Source: Chryseolinea serpens (GTDB lineage: Bacteria > Bacteroidota > Bacteroidia > Cytophagales > Cyclobacteriaceae). Taken from it: a stretch of DNA of 64,000 bases. The notes under the pieces were generated by a model, which was not told where the DNA came from, ran no database searches, and saw only the letters and a program-made list of their open reading frames with translations. Shown here piece after piece: positions 45,246-52,900 of the stretch (positions within the stretch are counted from its first letter, which is position 1; each line of letters starts with the position of its first letter). Both the position numbers and the translations under genes were made by a program. The DNA is taken from assembly GCF_900129725.1 (NCBI RefSeq), contig NZ_FQWQ01000005.1:496001-560000 (forward strand), in the 5' to 3' direction.

Positions 45246-46022
45246 ATGGAAAAGGAAAAATTGGAAAGCCTGCTCATTGACTTCATCGACGGAAAACTTT
45301 CCGAAGAAGAAAGAAAGAACGTGGAGCAGGAATTGGTGCGCAACGCAGAAGCCTTTACGCTCTACGAACAACTCAAGGAAGTGATCCAGGCCATGAACAA
45401 CGCGGCGCGCCTGGAACCGTCGGCTCACCTGAAGGTGGCCTTCGACAAGATGTTGCAGGAAGAGATGGGCAACCAGAAAACCGGCAAGACCGTGTTCTTC
45501 CGGCCCGCATTCTACCGGGTGGCCGCCGCCGTGCTGTTGTTGGTCTTGGGTGGAGGCATCGGCTTCTGGATCAGCAAACAACAGCAGCAAGCCCAACAGA
45601 TGGCTGAATTGCAGCGAGAGATGAATCACACAAAGCAATTACTAATCGGTTTGCTGGACAATCAAAATTCAGCAAGCCAGCGCGTGGCGGGAGCAACAGT
45701 AGCCTACAAAAGTGTTGTCAAGGCCGACGACGAGATCGTGAATGCCCTGGTGAAGGCCATGAACGACGATCCGAACACGAATGTACGCATGGCCGCCCTG
45801 GAAGCGTTGCGCAAGTTCCAACACCAGCCCTATGTGCGCAAGATGTTGGTCGCCTCGCTGAGCACACAAAAAGACCCCATGGTGCAGATTGCTTTGATCC
45901 GCCTCATGGTGGAAATGAAAGAGAAGGGCGTGACGGAAGAACTGCAACGCATCACCACCGAAGAAGGCGTGTTGCCCGCGGTGAAAGACGAGGCCCACAT
46001 CGGACTGATGAGGCTCTCTTGA
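45246..46022 (+). CDS. Membrane anti-sigma factor with HEAT-like repeats
   Basis: 258 residues from ATG 45246. The cytoplasmic N-terminus (KLESLLIDFIDGKLSEEERK) is the short anti-sigma helix type, without the zinc-binding His/Cys set. One membrane helix lies at about 98-117 (AAAVLLLVLGGGIGFWI). Outside the membrane are a Gln-rich coiled segment and two or three HEAT-like repeats (DDPNTNVRMAALEALRKFQH, QKDPMVQIALIRLMVEMKEK). It would hold the ECF sigma factor and sense an envelope signal by the repeats. Confidence 0.85.
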   Translation: MEKEKLESLLIDFIDGKLSEEERKNVEQELVRNAEAFTLYEQLKEVIQAMNNAARLEPSAHLKVAFDKMLQEEMGNQKTGKTVFFRPAFYRVAAAVLLLVLGGGIGFWISKQQQQAQQMAELQREMNHTKQLLIGLLDNQNSASQRVAGATVAYKSVVKADDEIVNALVKAMNDDPNTNVRMAALEALRKFQHQPYVRKMLVASLSTQKDPMVQIALIRLMVEMKEKGVTEELQRITTEEGVLPAVKDEAHIGLMRLS

Positions 46023-46155
46023 AGAAGAAAAGAAGTGAAAGCATAATAGTAATATCAAATACGTATACGTAAAGTCACACCCACACCAGCACTATTACCG
46101 AGTAACGCTTTAAATACAAGTCAAAAACAAACAAAAACGAAAACAAGCATCTGCA

Positions 46156-46923
46156 ATGAGAAAGATAATGACAACGATCGCCCTGGTAGTAACAACATTG
46201 GGGTATATCCAGGCACAGGAATTCAAACTCGCGAAGAGTACCGGCCGGTTGGAAATCAAAGAAGTGAACAATGTGGACATTGAAGGATACTCTGGCAACG
46301 AGATCATCTTCACCTCCCGAAGCGGCAAACGCGACGCCGACGATCGTGCCAAAGGTCTGCGCGCCATCAACGCCCTGGGCCTGGAGGACAACACAGGCCT
46401 CGGTCTGTCGGTCGTCGACAAGAATGGCGTGATCGAGGTACAGCAAATGAAGCGCATGGACGGCCCCGACATCACCATCAAAGTGCCCAAAGGCGTAACG
46501 GTTTCCTACACCCACACCTCGCCCCACGGCAGTGAAGTGAACATCAAGGACGTGGAGGGCGAGATCGAGATCTCCACGGTTCACAACGGTATCAACCTGA
46601 CGAACGTGACCGGCCCCATGACGATCAATACCGTCCATGGCAACATTGAAGGTTCGCTCAGCGCTAACCTGAAGAATCCTATCTCCATCGTGTCAGTGCA
46701 TGGCCACGTAGACCTCGCACTGCCCACCACGGTGAAGGCTTCGGTGAAAATGAGTACGGTGTACGGGGAAATCTTTGTTGACCCCGAGTTCAAGGTGGAC
46801 GCGACCACGGCAGGTGGTCTCAACAAATACAGCAGCGACACCGTGACGGCCAAAATAAATGGCGGGGGAGTAGACATCACCCTGTCTTCCACACACAACA
46901 ACGTGTATCTCCGGAAGAAATAA
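46156..46923 (+). CDS. Exported DUF4097 beta-repeat protein
   Basis: 255 residues with a signal peptide (MRKIMTTIALVVTTLGYIQA, cut near QA-Q). The mature protein is a right-handed beta-strand repeat of the DUF4097 type (VEGEIEISTVHNGINLTNVT, GPMTINTVHGNIEGSLSANL). These proteins are common partners of Bacteroidota ECF sigma systems and are thought to act in the envelope; the molecular role is not known. It is 133 bases after the anti-sigma gene. Confidence 0.88.
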   Translation: MRKIMTTIALVVTTLGYIQAQEFKLAKSTGRLEIKEVNNVDIEGYSGNEIIFTSRSGKRDADDRAKGLRAINALGLEDNTGLGLSVVDKNGVIEVQQMKRMDGPDITIKVPKGVTVSYTHTSPHGSEVNIKDVEGEIEISTVHNGINLTNVTGPMTINTVHGNIEGSLSANLKNPISIVSVHGHVDLALPTTVKASVKMSTVYGEIFVDPEFKVDATTAGGLNKYSSDTVTAKINGGGVDITLSSTHNNVYLRKK

Positions 46924-46997
46924 CTTGAACTGTGCTCCCCCGAATGGACTTGCCTTGCGGCAGGGCGGGGGAGTACGGCTTCTAAAAATCTAATGCT

Positions 46998-47744
46998 ATG
47001 AAAAGAAACACGCTAGGGATTTTGATCGCGCTGGTGATGCCGCTGACAAACTTCGCGCAAACCGCCATCAACAAGACGGTGGAGGCAAAACCGGGACAGC
47101 AAGTGGTGCTGCACTTCGATTACCCCGAAATGGTGCGCGTGAGCACCTGGGATAAAAACGAGATCAGCGTGCAAGGCACGGTGAGCATCAACTACGGAGA
47201 GAACGACGATGCGTTCGAACTGCTCTCATCGGTTTCGGGAAACACGATCACGATCCGGAACGAGATCAAGAACATGAAGAACCTTCCCCACCACATCACC
47301 ATCGTGGACGGTGCCAACAAAATTGTTTTCAAGAACAAAGAAGAGCTGCACAAGTATGAGCAGGAGCATGGCCGCGGTGGATTTGACCGGATGTCGTATG
47401 GACTCGACATGGATATTGTCGTGGAGATCAAAGTGCCGCGAAATTTCCAAACACGCGTGGAGTCGGTCTATGGCATGGTAGAGATCAAGGACTTCACGGG
47501 ACCACTCATCGTAGACGCCACCTATGGCGGAGTGGACGCGGCGCTGACCGAGCGCGCCACCGGTGAAGTGGCCGCCACAACAAACTACGGCGAGATCTAC
47601 ACCAACTTCGACGCCAAGTTCGGCTCGGAAGGTTTCAAACAGGGCGACTTCCACACCTACGTGGTGGCCAAACCCGGCACCGGCCCGAAATATGAATTCG
47701 ACTCTAAATACGGCAACGTCTACATCCGGAAAGCGGTGCAGTAA
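46998..47744 (+). CDS. Exported DUF4097-type protein
   Basis: 248 residues, signal peptide (MKRNTLGILIALVMPLTNFA, cut near AQ). The beta-repeat part reads VPRNFQTRVESVYGMVEIKD then GPLIVDATYGGVDAALTERA and ends in KYEFDSKYGNVYIRKAVQ. It is a diverged paralogue of the gene upstream and shares its C-terminal pattern (VYLRKK versus VYIRKAVQ). A strong terminator follows. Confidence 0.87.
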   Translation: MKRNTLGILIALVMPLTNFAQTAINKTVEAKPGQQVVLHFDYPEMVRVSTWDKNEISVQGTVSINYGENDDAFELLSSVSGNTITIRNEIKNMKNLPHHITIVDGANKIVFKNKEELHKYEQEHGRGGFDRMSYGLDMDIVVEIKVPRNFQTRVESVYGMVEIKDFTGPLIVDATYGGVDAALTERATGEVAATTNYGEIYTNFDAKFGSEGFKQGDFHTYVVAKPGTGPKYEFDSKYGNVYIRKAVQ

Positions 47745-47767
47745 CAGAACAAACGATTTAGATAATG

Positions 47768-47807
47768 TCCCTGCGCGTGGTCGAGACCGTGCGCAGGGAT
47801 TTTTTTT
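47768..47807 (+). terminator. Intrinsic terminator of the sigma-factor operon
   Basis: Stem TCCCTGCGC / GCGCAGGGA (47768-47776 and 47791-47799) with an eight-base T-run. Confidence 0.9.
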
Positions 47808-47958
47808 GCACGCTATTTTTTTATCGAAGCGGTTCGGTCATCGGTGCTCTATTATATAATTGTTAATAGGGCGGAAATATTTTTCCTGGTGTACTGTTGT
47901 TGGATCATTTTTATAATTTTGCTGCGTTGATAAAATTTTTTTGAGCGAAAAATAAAAA

Positions 47959-48001
47959 TCTACCAATTTGATAGACATTTAAAATTTCCTTTTTACTTTT
48001 G
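47959..48001 (+). promoter_or_regulatory. Promoter with 17-base regulon operator (copy 1)
   Basis: Near-palindrome TCTACCAATTTGATAGA (47959-47975), read as TCTAcCAA-T-TTGaTAGA. A -33 TTTG lies in its right half (47967-47970) and a -7 box TACTTTTG at 47994-48001. The same motif, with variation, occurs before three other units at 50876, 54174 and 56682. It should drive the YeiH-type transporter gene through a long leader. Confidence 0.62.
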
Positions 48002-48523
48002 TCCCGTTGCCGCGCAAGAAAGGCAACATCGAAGAGTAAGCGTGAATTTGTTTAGGCGTTGCTGATAGAAGCAATAATTTTTTAGACATCATTTCCCACC
48101 AAAGTGAAGCTGGAAATTTAAGAAATGCCCCGAGGCATAAACTTGTCTATTGGCCATGAACGGTGAATCTCAAATGAAATTGGTTGACAACCCATATGCG
48201 AATTCTGGTTGTAGTTAGTTAGGTAGGGTAAAGGGACGAGGGATTCAAACTCTGGTACAGTCTGGATCACCTCTCCCTTTTCGTTTCGACTGTATATAAA
48301 GGCACTCATTAACCTAAACAGGTTAAACCCCTTTTAAGGAGCCGGGCCACAAGCCCGGCTCCGGAAGGGCACCGTTGATCAGGCACAACACGCAGGCGTT
48401 ATCCGTATTTACCTCCTGTATATTTATTCCCGTGCACGGCTTATATTTTTAAGGAAGTACTAAATTGCTTCCGGCAACGATGGAGATTCCCTCCTTTCAT
48501 CGCCCAGACCAAACGCAATACTC
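48002..48523 (+). other. Long leader of the YeiH-type transporter gene
   Basis: About 520 bases separate the putative promoter from the start codon. GTTGCC/GGCAAC forms a hairpin just after the start site (48007-48028 or nearby). A strong hairpin GGAGCCGGGC / GCCCGGCTCC lies at 48338-48362, without a T-run. No poly-cysteine mini-ORF was found here, unlike the other leaders. A minus-strand frame at 48118-48309 is not convincing. Confidence 0.45.
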
Positions 48524-49783
48524 ATGGCATCCGTGCAAACCAAAGCAATACTTCCTGAAGACTGGGCCGTTGTGGTCCTCGGTTTTGTGATCATCATTCT
48601 TTTCCTGGCGGGAATGACCGTTCCCGTGCCCGCATTTTCCTGGAGCAACATGCAAGAGTTGTCGGAAAAGGTTTTCACGGCGCAGAACCTGGCGAAGATC
48701 GGGGCACAGTTCGTTCTGGTATTTGTATTTTCCGTGGCGGGTGCGTGGCTCACCAACAAACCGGTGAAGCAGGCAGCGCTGGTCTTCCCGGTTGTCTATT
48801 TATTGACCGTGGTAGCGCTGGTGCTGGCCGGCAACAAAGGCGTGAAGGACCTGAACCTGGAGGCGGTGATCTTCAGTCTCTCCATCGGCTTGCTCGTGGG
48901 CAACGTCATCAACCTGCCGCAGTGGTTTCGCGAGGCGCTGTCCACCGAGTTGTTTGTGAAGATCGGGTTGGTGTTGTTGGGTACGGGGGTGATCTTCTCC
49001 GATATTCTGAAGGCGGGTTCGTTGGGCCTGGTGCAGGCGCTGGTGGTAGTGCTCAGCGTTTGGTATTTCGCGTTCTGGCTTTGCAAAAAATTGAAAGTCG
49101 ATGATGAACTGACCATGATGATCAGCAGCGCGGTTTCGATTTGTGGCGTGTCGGCCGCGATCGCCACGGCGGGTGCCATCAAGGGCGATACAAAAAAACT
49201 TTCTTATGTCATCTCGCTGGTGCTCATCACAGCCATTCCCATGATGATCGTGATGCCCTACATCGCGCGCTACTATGGCTTCTCCCAGGAAGTGACCGGC
49301 GCCTGGCTCGGCGGCAGCATCGACACCACGGGAGCGGTAGTGGCTTCGGGCACCTTGGTGGGTGAAACAGCGTTGAAGATCAGCACCATCGTCAAGTTTT
49401 CTCAAAACGTGTTGTTGGGCCTCGCAGCGTTTGCCATCAGCGTGTATTGGACGTATGCCAGCAAAGGGCCGGATGCCAAGCAGGAACAAAAGCCCACACT
49501 CGGCGTGATCTGGGAAAGGTTCCCTAAATTTGTTATCGGATTTGTGGGCGCGTCGCTGCTCTTTTCATTTTTCCTCAGCCCCGAAAAAGTTGGCGCAGTA
49601 AAAGACGGTCTCAAGAGCATCCAAACCCTGTGGTTTGTTCTGGCCTTCACCAGTATTGGTCTGGAAACAAAATTCTCCGACCTGTTTAACTCCAATTCAC
49701 AAAAGCCCATGTATGCTTTCCTGGGCGCGCAGCTTTTCAATGTTATTGTGACGCTAATCGTTGCGTATTTCTTGTTCGGTTGA
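48524..49783 (+). CDS. YeiH/PSE family putative sulfate (sulfur-anion) exporter
   Basis: 419 residues, 10-11 membrane helices. The family is recognised from LSIGLLVGNVINLPQWFREA, VSICGVSAAIATAGAIKGDT, GSIDTTGAVVASGTLVGETA and VKFSQNVLLGLAAFAISVYW. Members are called putative sulfate exporters, and some are linked to cysteine and taurine metabolism. The upstream 17-base operator shared with other sulfur-linked genes here fits that assignment. It is convergent with the PAP2 gene. Confidence 0.9.
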   Translation: MASVQTKAILPEDWAVVVLGFVIIILFLAGMTVPVPAFSWSNMQELSEKVFTAQNLAKIGAQFVLVFVFSVAGAWLTNKPVKQAALVFPVVYLLTVVALVLAGNKGVKDLNLEAVIFSLSIGLLVGNVINLPQWFREALSTELFVKIGLVLLGTGVIFSDILKAGSLGLVQALVVVLSVWYFAFWLCKKLKVDDELTMMISSAVSICGVSAAIATAGAIKGDTKKLSYVISLVLITAIPMMIVMPYIARYYGFSQEVTGAWLGGSIDTTGAVVASGTLVGETALKISTIVKFSQNVLLGLAAFAISVYWTYASKGPDAKQEQKPTLGVIWERFPKFVIGFVGASLLFSFFLSPEKVGAVKDGLKSIQTLWFVLAFTSIGLETKFSDLFNSNSQKPMYAFLGAQLFNVIVTLIVAYFLFG

Positions 49784-49796
49784 ACAAGCCAGGAGC

Positions 49797-50759
49797 CTAA
49801 TGCCTTCTCGACGGCCTGTATTGTACCAGTCTGTTCATTTTCACCGTGGCTTTTCCACAGACGTATCCTATTCCCACAGCAAGCGGATAATCGCTGGCCC
49901 AGTGCACGCCGTTGTTCATCATGGCTGCGCCCACCAGAACCATGATGGTGTAGCCAACTGGACGGATCCAGCGCTTTTCGGGATAGTTCTCGGCCAGCAC
50001 GGTCACCGTTGCCATCATCGTGGCCATGTGCCCGGAGGGAAAAGCATCATAGCGCGGCGTGTTGTTGGTGAACTCCTTGAACCCTGGCAGCGGCCGCCAC
50101 ACACCCGTTGGCGACGTGGCTGCAAACGGACTCTCCCGGCCCGTGATTCGTTTGATGGTTTGGGTGATCAGACCGAGCGTCAATTGCACTTGCAGTATTT
50201 GTGAAGCCGTCTGTACCGCGCGCCGGTCCTGATTTATTTTGCCATAAAGATAAAGACCTCCGCAAATGGCAATACTGGTAAAGCCTTCGCCAACCGAGTA
50301 GAGCGATGTGTTTACGTTTTGAGGAAGCTGATAGACCGGAACATCTTTTGAACCCAACCTAAACCCGACCAGCGTCTTATATTCCGTATCCGGGCTGATG
50401 TGCAGGGATTGACAAAGATGCTGCATACCCACTTCCGTGTGATGGTCCAACGGCAGCAAAGCCAGGGTAGAGCCAATGATCAATCCCCATGCGGGAAGGG
50501 CTTTCTTTGAAAACGATTCTTTGCCTGCCAAAACAATACTTTTCGGAATACCCGTCACAAAAGCAAACGGGCGCGGCGTTTTATAGATCAGCAGTTGATC
50601 CCCATAAGGAACGACCGTCGCTTTATACGTTTTTGAGGAATCGCTGGAGTAAAGCAAGGTGTCATACGACTGTGCCTTACCTGTTTGCACAAAAAACAGG
50701 ATCAAAATAACGGCAATACTCCATCTTCCTCCCGGCAAGGAAATTTTTGAGGATTTCAT
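49797..50759 (-). CDS. PAP2 family phosphatase
   Basis: 320 residues with a signal-like first helix (WSIAVILILFFVQTGKAQ) and several more membrane helices. The three phosphatase motifs are KRITGRESPF (motif 1), FPSGHMATMMATVTVL (motif 2) and WASDYPLAVGIGY (motif 3; here Asp replaces His in the usual SRxxxxxHxxxD frame). It probably removes phosphate from a lipid such as undecaprenyl diphosphate or phosphatidate in the periplasm. Confidence 0.87.
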   Translation of the reverse strand: MKSSKISLPGGRWSIAVILILFFVQTGKAQSYDTLLYSSDSSKTYKATVVPYGDQLLIYKTPRPFAFVTGIPKSIVLAGKESFSKKALPAWGLIIGSTLALLPLDHHTEVGMQHLCQSLHISPDTEYKTLVGFRLGSKDVPVYQLPQNVNTSLYSVGEGFTSIAICGGLYLYGKINQDRRAVQTASQILQVQLTLGLITQTIKRITGRESPFAATSPTGVWRPLPGFKEFTNNTPRYDAFPSGHMATMMATVTVLAENYPEKRWIRPVGYTIMVLVGAAMMNNGVHWASDYPLAVGIGYVCGKATVKMNRLVQYRPSRRH

Positions 50760-50875
50760 TATTATCGATGCTGGTGTACATATTAAGATAGAGAAAAAGC
50801 CAGACGCGTCAAAACAGAAAGCCGGGCGTTGAAGGCCACCAAAAATGCGATTGAAAGAAAAAATTAAAATAAAAC

Positions 50876-50925
50876 TCTATAAAAACTATAGACTTTATTT
50901 GTTTTGAGAAATTTTTATATCTTTA
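50876..50925 (+). promoter_or_regulatory. Promoter with 17-base regulon operator (copy 2)
   Basis: TCTATAAAAACTATAGA (50876-50892) has the outer TCTAT/ATAGA arms of the shared operator. TTTG at 50898-50901 and TATCTTTA at 50918-50925 form -33 and -7 boxes. The first mini-ORF starts at 50931, 5 bases after the -7 box, so translation may begin at the first base of the RNA. Confidence 0.52.
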
Positions 50926-50930
50926 CCCCC

Positions 50931-51002
50931 ATGAAACGGCGCTGGTTCAAGTGTTTTTCACTTGGGCCACTTTTTCACACCAGTCTTCAGACTGGCATTT
51001 AA
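50931..51002 (+). CDS. Leader peptide, 23 residues, probably leaderless
   Basis: The peptide starts MKRRWFKCFSLGPLFH and has one Cys at position 8. Its coding sequence contains a hairpin CAAGTG-TTTTT-CACTTG (50948-50964), and its last codons lie in the intrinsic terminator that follows. Arrangement (promoter, mini-ORF, terminator) is that of a transcription attenuator. Whether it is translated cannot be proved from sequence. Confidence 0.45.
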   Translation: MKRRWFKCFSLGPLFHTSLQTGI

Positions 51003-51012
51003 TTTTTTTTTG
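50980..51012 (+). terminator. Attenuator-like intrinsic terminator in a leader
   Basis: Stem CCAGTC / GACTGG (50980-50985, 50990-50995), loop TTCA, then a T-rich run ending in nine T. It lies about 330 bases before the next full-length gene and overlaps the end of the first mini-ORF. Confidence 0.78.
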
Positions 51013-51019
51013 AAAGAAA

Positions 51020-51139
51020 ATGAAACATACTCAACTGCACACACCAAACCAGAAGGACTCCACCATCCGCACGCGCCCTCACCGGCGCCTCATCTGTTGT
51101 TGTTTGCAGTATAAAATCCCTCATAACATGAAGGACTAA
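51020..51139 (+). CDS. Poly-cysteine leader peptide (39 residues, CCC)
   Basis: The ATG at 51020 is 9 bases after a GAAAG sequence. The peptide begins MKHTQLHTPNQKDSTIR, and residues 21-28 read HRRLICCC, with three consecutive TGT codons at 51095-51103. It is the first of three mini-ORFs with 3-4 consecutive Cys codons within 5 kb. A ribosome that runs out of Cys-tRNA would stall here, so I infer cysteine-responsive control of the gene at 51326. Confidence 0.6.
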   Translation: MKHTQLHTPNQKDSTIRTRPHRRLICCCLQYKIPHNMKD

Positions 51140-51241
51140 CCGGCACTCCCGGTCAACTGAACAAAATCAAAAAGAATTTTCTCATCTCACCGGATCCCAA
51201 CAAAAGATCCCCAACAGAAGAGAATTAACCAAATGGCTGGC

Positions 51242-51309
51242 GAATGCACCTGCTTGACAGAACTATTGGTGGTAGGTCTGTTAAAAGGGTGCATTCCGTA
51301 GCCACCAAT
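51242..51309 (+). ncRNA. Pseudoknot-type leader RNA, riboswitch-like
   Basis: Three helices interlock. P1 pairs GAATGCACC (51242-51250) with GGTGCATTC (51288-51296). P2 pairs ACAGA (51257-51261) with TCTGT (51277-51281). The P2 loop sequence ATTGGTGG (51265-51272) is exactly complementary to CCACCAAT (51302-51309), which lies just before the Shine-Dalgarno sequence AAAGGAG of the next gene. Forming or breaking the pseudoknot could open or close that site. I do not recognise it as a known class. Confidence 0.55.
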
Positions 51310-51325
51310 CGAAAGGAGAAATGAA

Positions 51326-51847
51326 ATGACGCGCAGCGGATGGAAAAGATTTCTTTTTATCGGGATGCTTCTCACAACGGGCTTGACACTCGCGCAGGAA
51401 CACAAGCAGAACGCTGAAGCCAATGGCTCATCTCCTTCGGCCTCTGCCCGTAAAGCCAACCCCGTCGCCAGCACCCGGCAGGTCTACATAGCAGCGGGCG
51501 AAAAGTCAATTGACGCGGTCTCGCTCTGCAAACAAAAACAAAAAAATATTCGCGCCTGTGGCGTGGCCGTTGACCCGTATCAGCCGGAGTTTGATTTATA
51601 TACCAGCAAAGTAGTGCTGCTGCGGATCGCGAAAGCGCATACGTGGCAAGACGATAAGAGTCTTCAAGGGTTGAAGGCGATTGCTTCGGCAGAACCTTAC
51701 GCGGTTATTGTGATAGCGGAAGAGGGAGCGGTGGTGAATGATTTTCCGGCGTTGCCTTTTCCGGTGGTCGCGGTGGCGGCGAAGGATTCGTCGTTTGTGA
51801 TCCAGGCGGCGGAGAGGAGGCAGCAGGTTTCGATTTTGGTGCGGTGA
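51326..51847 (+). CDS. Secreted protein of unknown function behind a complex leader
   Basis: 173 residues with a signal peptide (about residues 1-23, LFIGMLLTTGLTLAQ). ATG 51326 is chosen because ATG 51321 stops after two codons. The mature part has two Cys (SLCKQ, IRACGV), then a beta/alpha pattern (SKVVLLRIAKAH, YAVIVIAEEGAVV, FPVVAVAAKD). No family recognised. The extensive leader (operator, two mini-ORFs, terminator, pseudoknot) suggests tight control. The last 150 bases are G-rich and C-poor compared with the rest of the gene. Confidence 0.65.
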   Translation: MTRSGWKRFLFIGMLLTTGLTLAQEHKQNAEANGSSPSASARKANPVASTRQVYIAAGEKSIDAVSLCKQKQKNIRACGVAVDPYQPEFDLYTSKVVLLRIAKAHTWQDDKSLQGLKAIASAEPYAVIVIAEEGAVVNDFPALPFPVVAVAAKDSSFVIQAAERRQQVSILVR

Positions 51848-51866
51848 TGAAATGGCTGCTTGGGAA

Positions 51867-52092
51867 TTCGTTGATGAAGAACTCCAACGAAGACGTGGGG
51901 TTTTGATTTTGGTTGGTAGAGAGGCTGGTTTGCGGAATTTTGTTGGTGAGGAACACCAACAAAGGCGGGGTTTCCGAAAAAAACTTGTTGGTGGGACACC
52001 AACAAGTGGGTGGGTAGCTTGTGAACTTGTTGGGTAGAAACATTAACAGGGCACGGGTTCTGAATGAGCTTGTTGGTGGGAAAACCAGCAAG
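51867..52092. repeat. Cluster of palindromic repeats (cluster 1)
   Basis: Four hairpin-forming copies of one family. 51867-51891: arms TTCGTTG/CAACGAA, degenerate. 51939-51963: arms TTTGTTGGTG/CACCAACAAA, loop AGGAA. 51983-52007: arms ACTTGTTGGTG/CACCAACAAGT, loop GGA. 52069-52092: arms CTTGTTGGT/ACCAGCAAG, one mismatch. Two more copies lie at 59678 and 59743. The consensus is TTGTTGGTG - short loop - CACCAACAA. This resembles REP-type elements; no REP-associated transposase is in the window. Confidence 0.8.
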
Positions 52093-52141
52093 TGTTGGCT
52101 GGCCTGTGAAGATGTTGATGGTAAGAAAAAAAGGAATGGCT

Positions 52142-52900
52142 ATGGAAAAAGATATGAAAGCGATTGAATTGCCGACGGTGCCGCTTTTCGATGTGGGAGA
52201 GGGGGAGCCGATTATTTTGTTGCATGGGTTGTTTGGGAACCTGAGCAATTGGGGACAGGTGGCGTTTGAGTTTACGGCTACCCATCGTGTGCTCATCCCA
52301 AGGTTGCCACTGTACTCCACACCCTTGACGCGCGAGCGACTGGATAATTTGGTGGACTATGTGGAGAATTTTATTGAGGAACTAGGGTTGGAACAGGTTA
52401 CGCTGATGGGCAATTCTTTAGGAGGGCACATCGCGTTGCTGTATGCGTGGCGTCATCCGGAGAAAGTGAAGAAGCTGGTGTTGGCGGGCAGCTCGGGGCT
52501 GACGGAGAATTCTTTTGGAGGTACGTTTCCGAGAGTGAAAGACTATGACTACATCCGCGAACGGGTGGAGAATACATTTTATAAACGCGAAGTGGTGACC
52601 AAGCAATTGGTGGATGAAGTGTATGAGACCGTGCAAAGCCGCACCCGTACACTCAGCATCATCGGACTGGCGCGGGCGGCGCAGCGTCACAATGTCACCG
52701 ATATGTTGCGCGAGATCAACACGCCCACCTTGCTGATTTGGGGACGGCAGGATACGATCACGCCGCCGGAAGTGGCGCTCGAGTTTCACGACCTGTTGCC
52801 GCGGTCGCAAGTGATTTTTTTAGACCAGTGTGGGCATGTGCCCATGATGGAACATCCCAAGCTTTTCAACCGACATGTCAGAATTTTTTTGGAGCAATAA
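52142..52900 (+). CDS. Alpha/beta hydrolase
   Basis: 252 residues from ATG 52142, six bases after AAGGA; the frame is open upstream but through a palindromic repeat. IILLHGLFGNLSNW is the oxyanion segment, GNSLGGH holds the nucleophile Ser, WGRQDTITPPE the acid Asp and DQCGHVPMMEHP the His. The full Ser-Asp-His set suggests an active esterase or meta-cleavage-type hydrolase. The 3' end overlaps the sterol-desaturase-like gene by 26 bases, so the pair is coupled. Confidence 0.9.
   Translation: MEKDMKAIELPTVPLFDVGEGEPIILLHGLFGNLSNWGQVAFEFTATHRVLIPRLPLYSTPLTRERLDNLVDYVENFIEELGLEQVTLMGNSLGGHIALLYAWRHPEKVKKLVLAGSSGLTENSFGGTFPRVKDYDYIRERVENTFYKREVVTKQLVDEVYETVQSRTRTLSIIGLARAAQRHNVTDMLREINTPTLLIWGRQDTITPPEVALEFHDLLPRSQVIFLDQCGHVPMMEHPKLFNRHVRIFLEQ

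Noticed and set aside
48118-48309. A 63-codon minus-strand frame in the leader of the YeiH-type gene
   Set aside because: Isolated, no ribosome binding site, no recognisable domain, and antisense to a likely long leader.
50860-51325. Retron or diversity-generating element, because of stacked hairpins and structured RNA
   Set aside because: No reverse transcriptase gene and no template/variable repeat pair are present in the window.
51705-52091. A 128-codon minus-strand frame with repeated LLVFLTNK-like segments
   Set aside because: The repeats come from the palindromic elements being translated; there is no coding selection visible.
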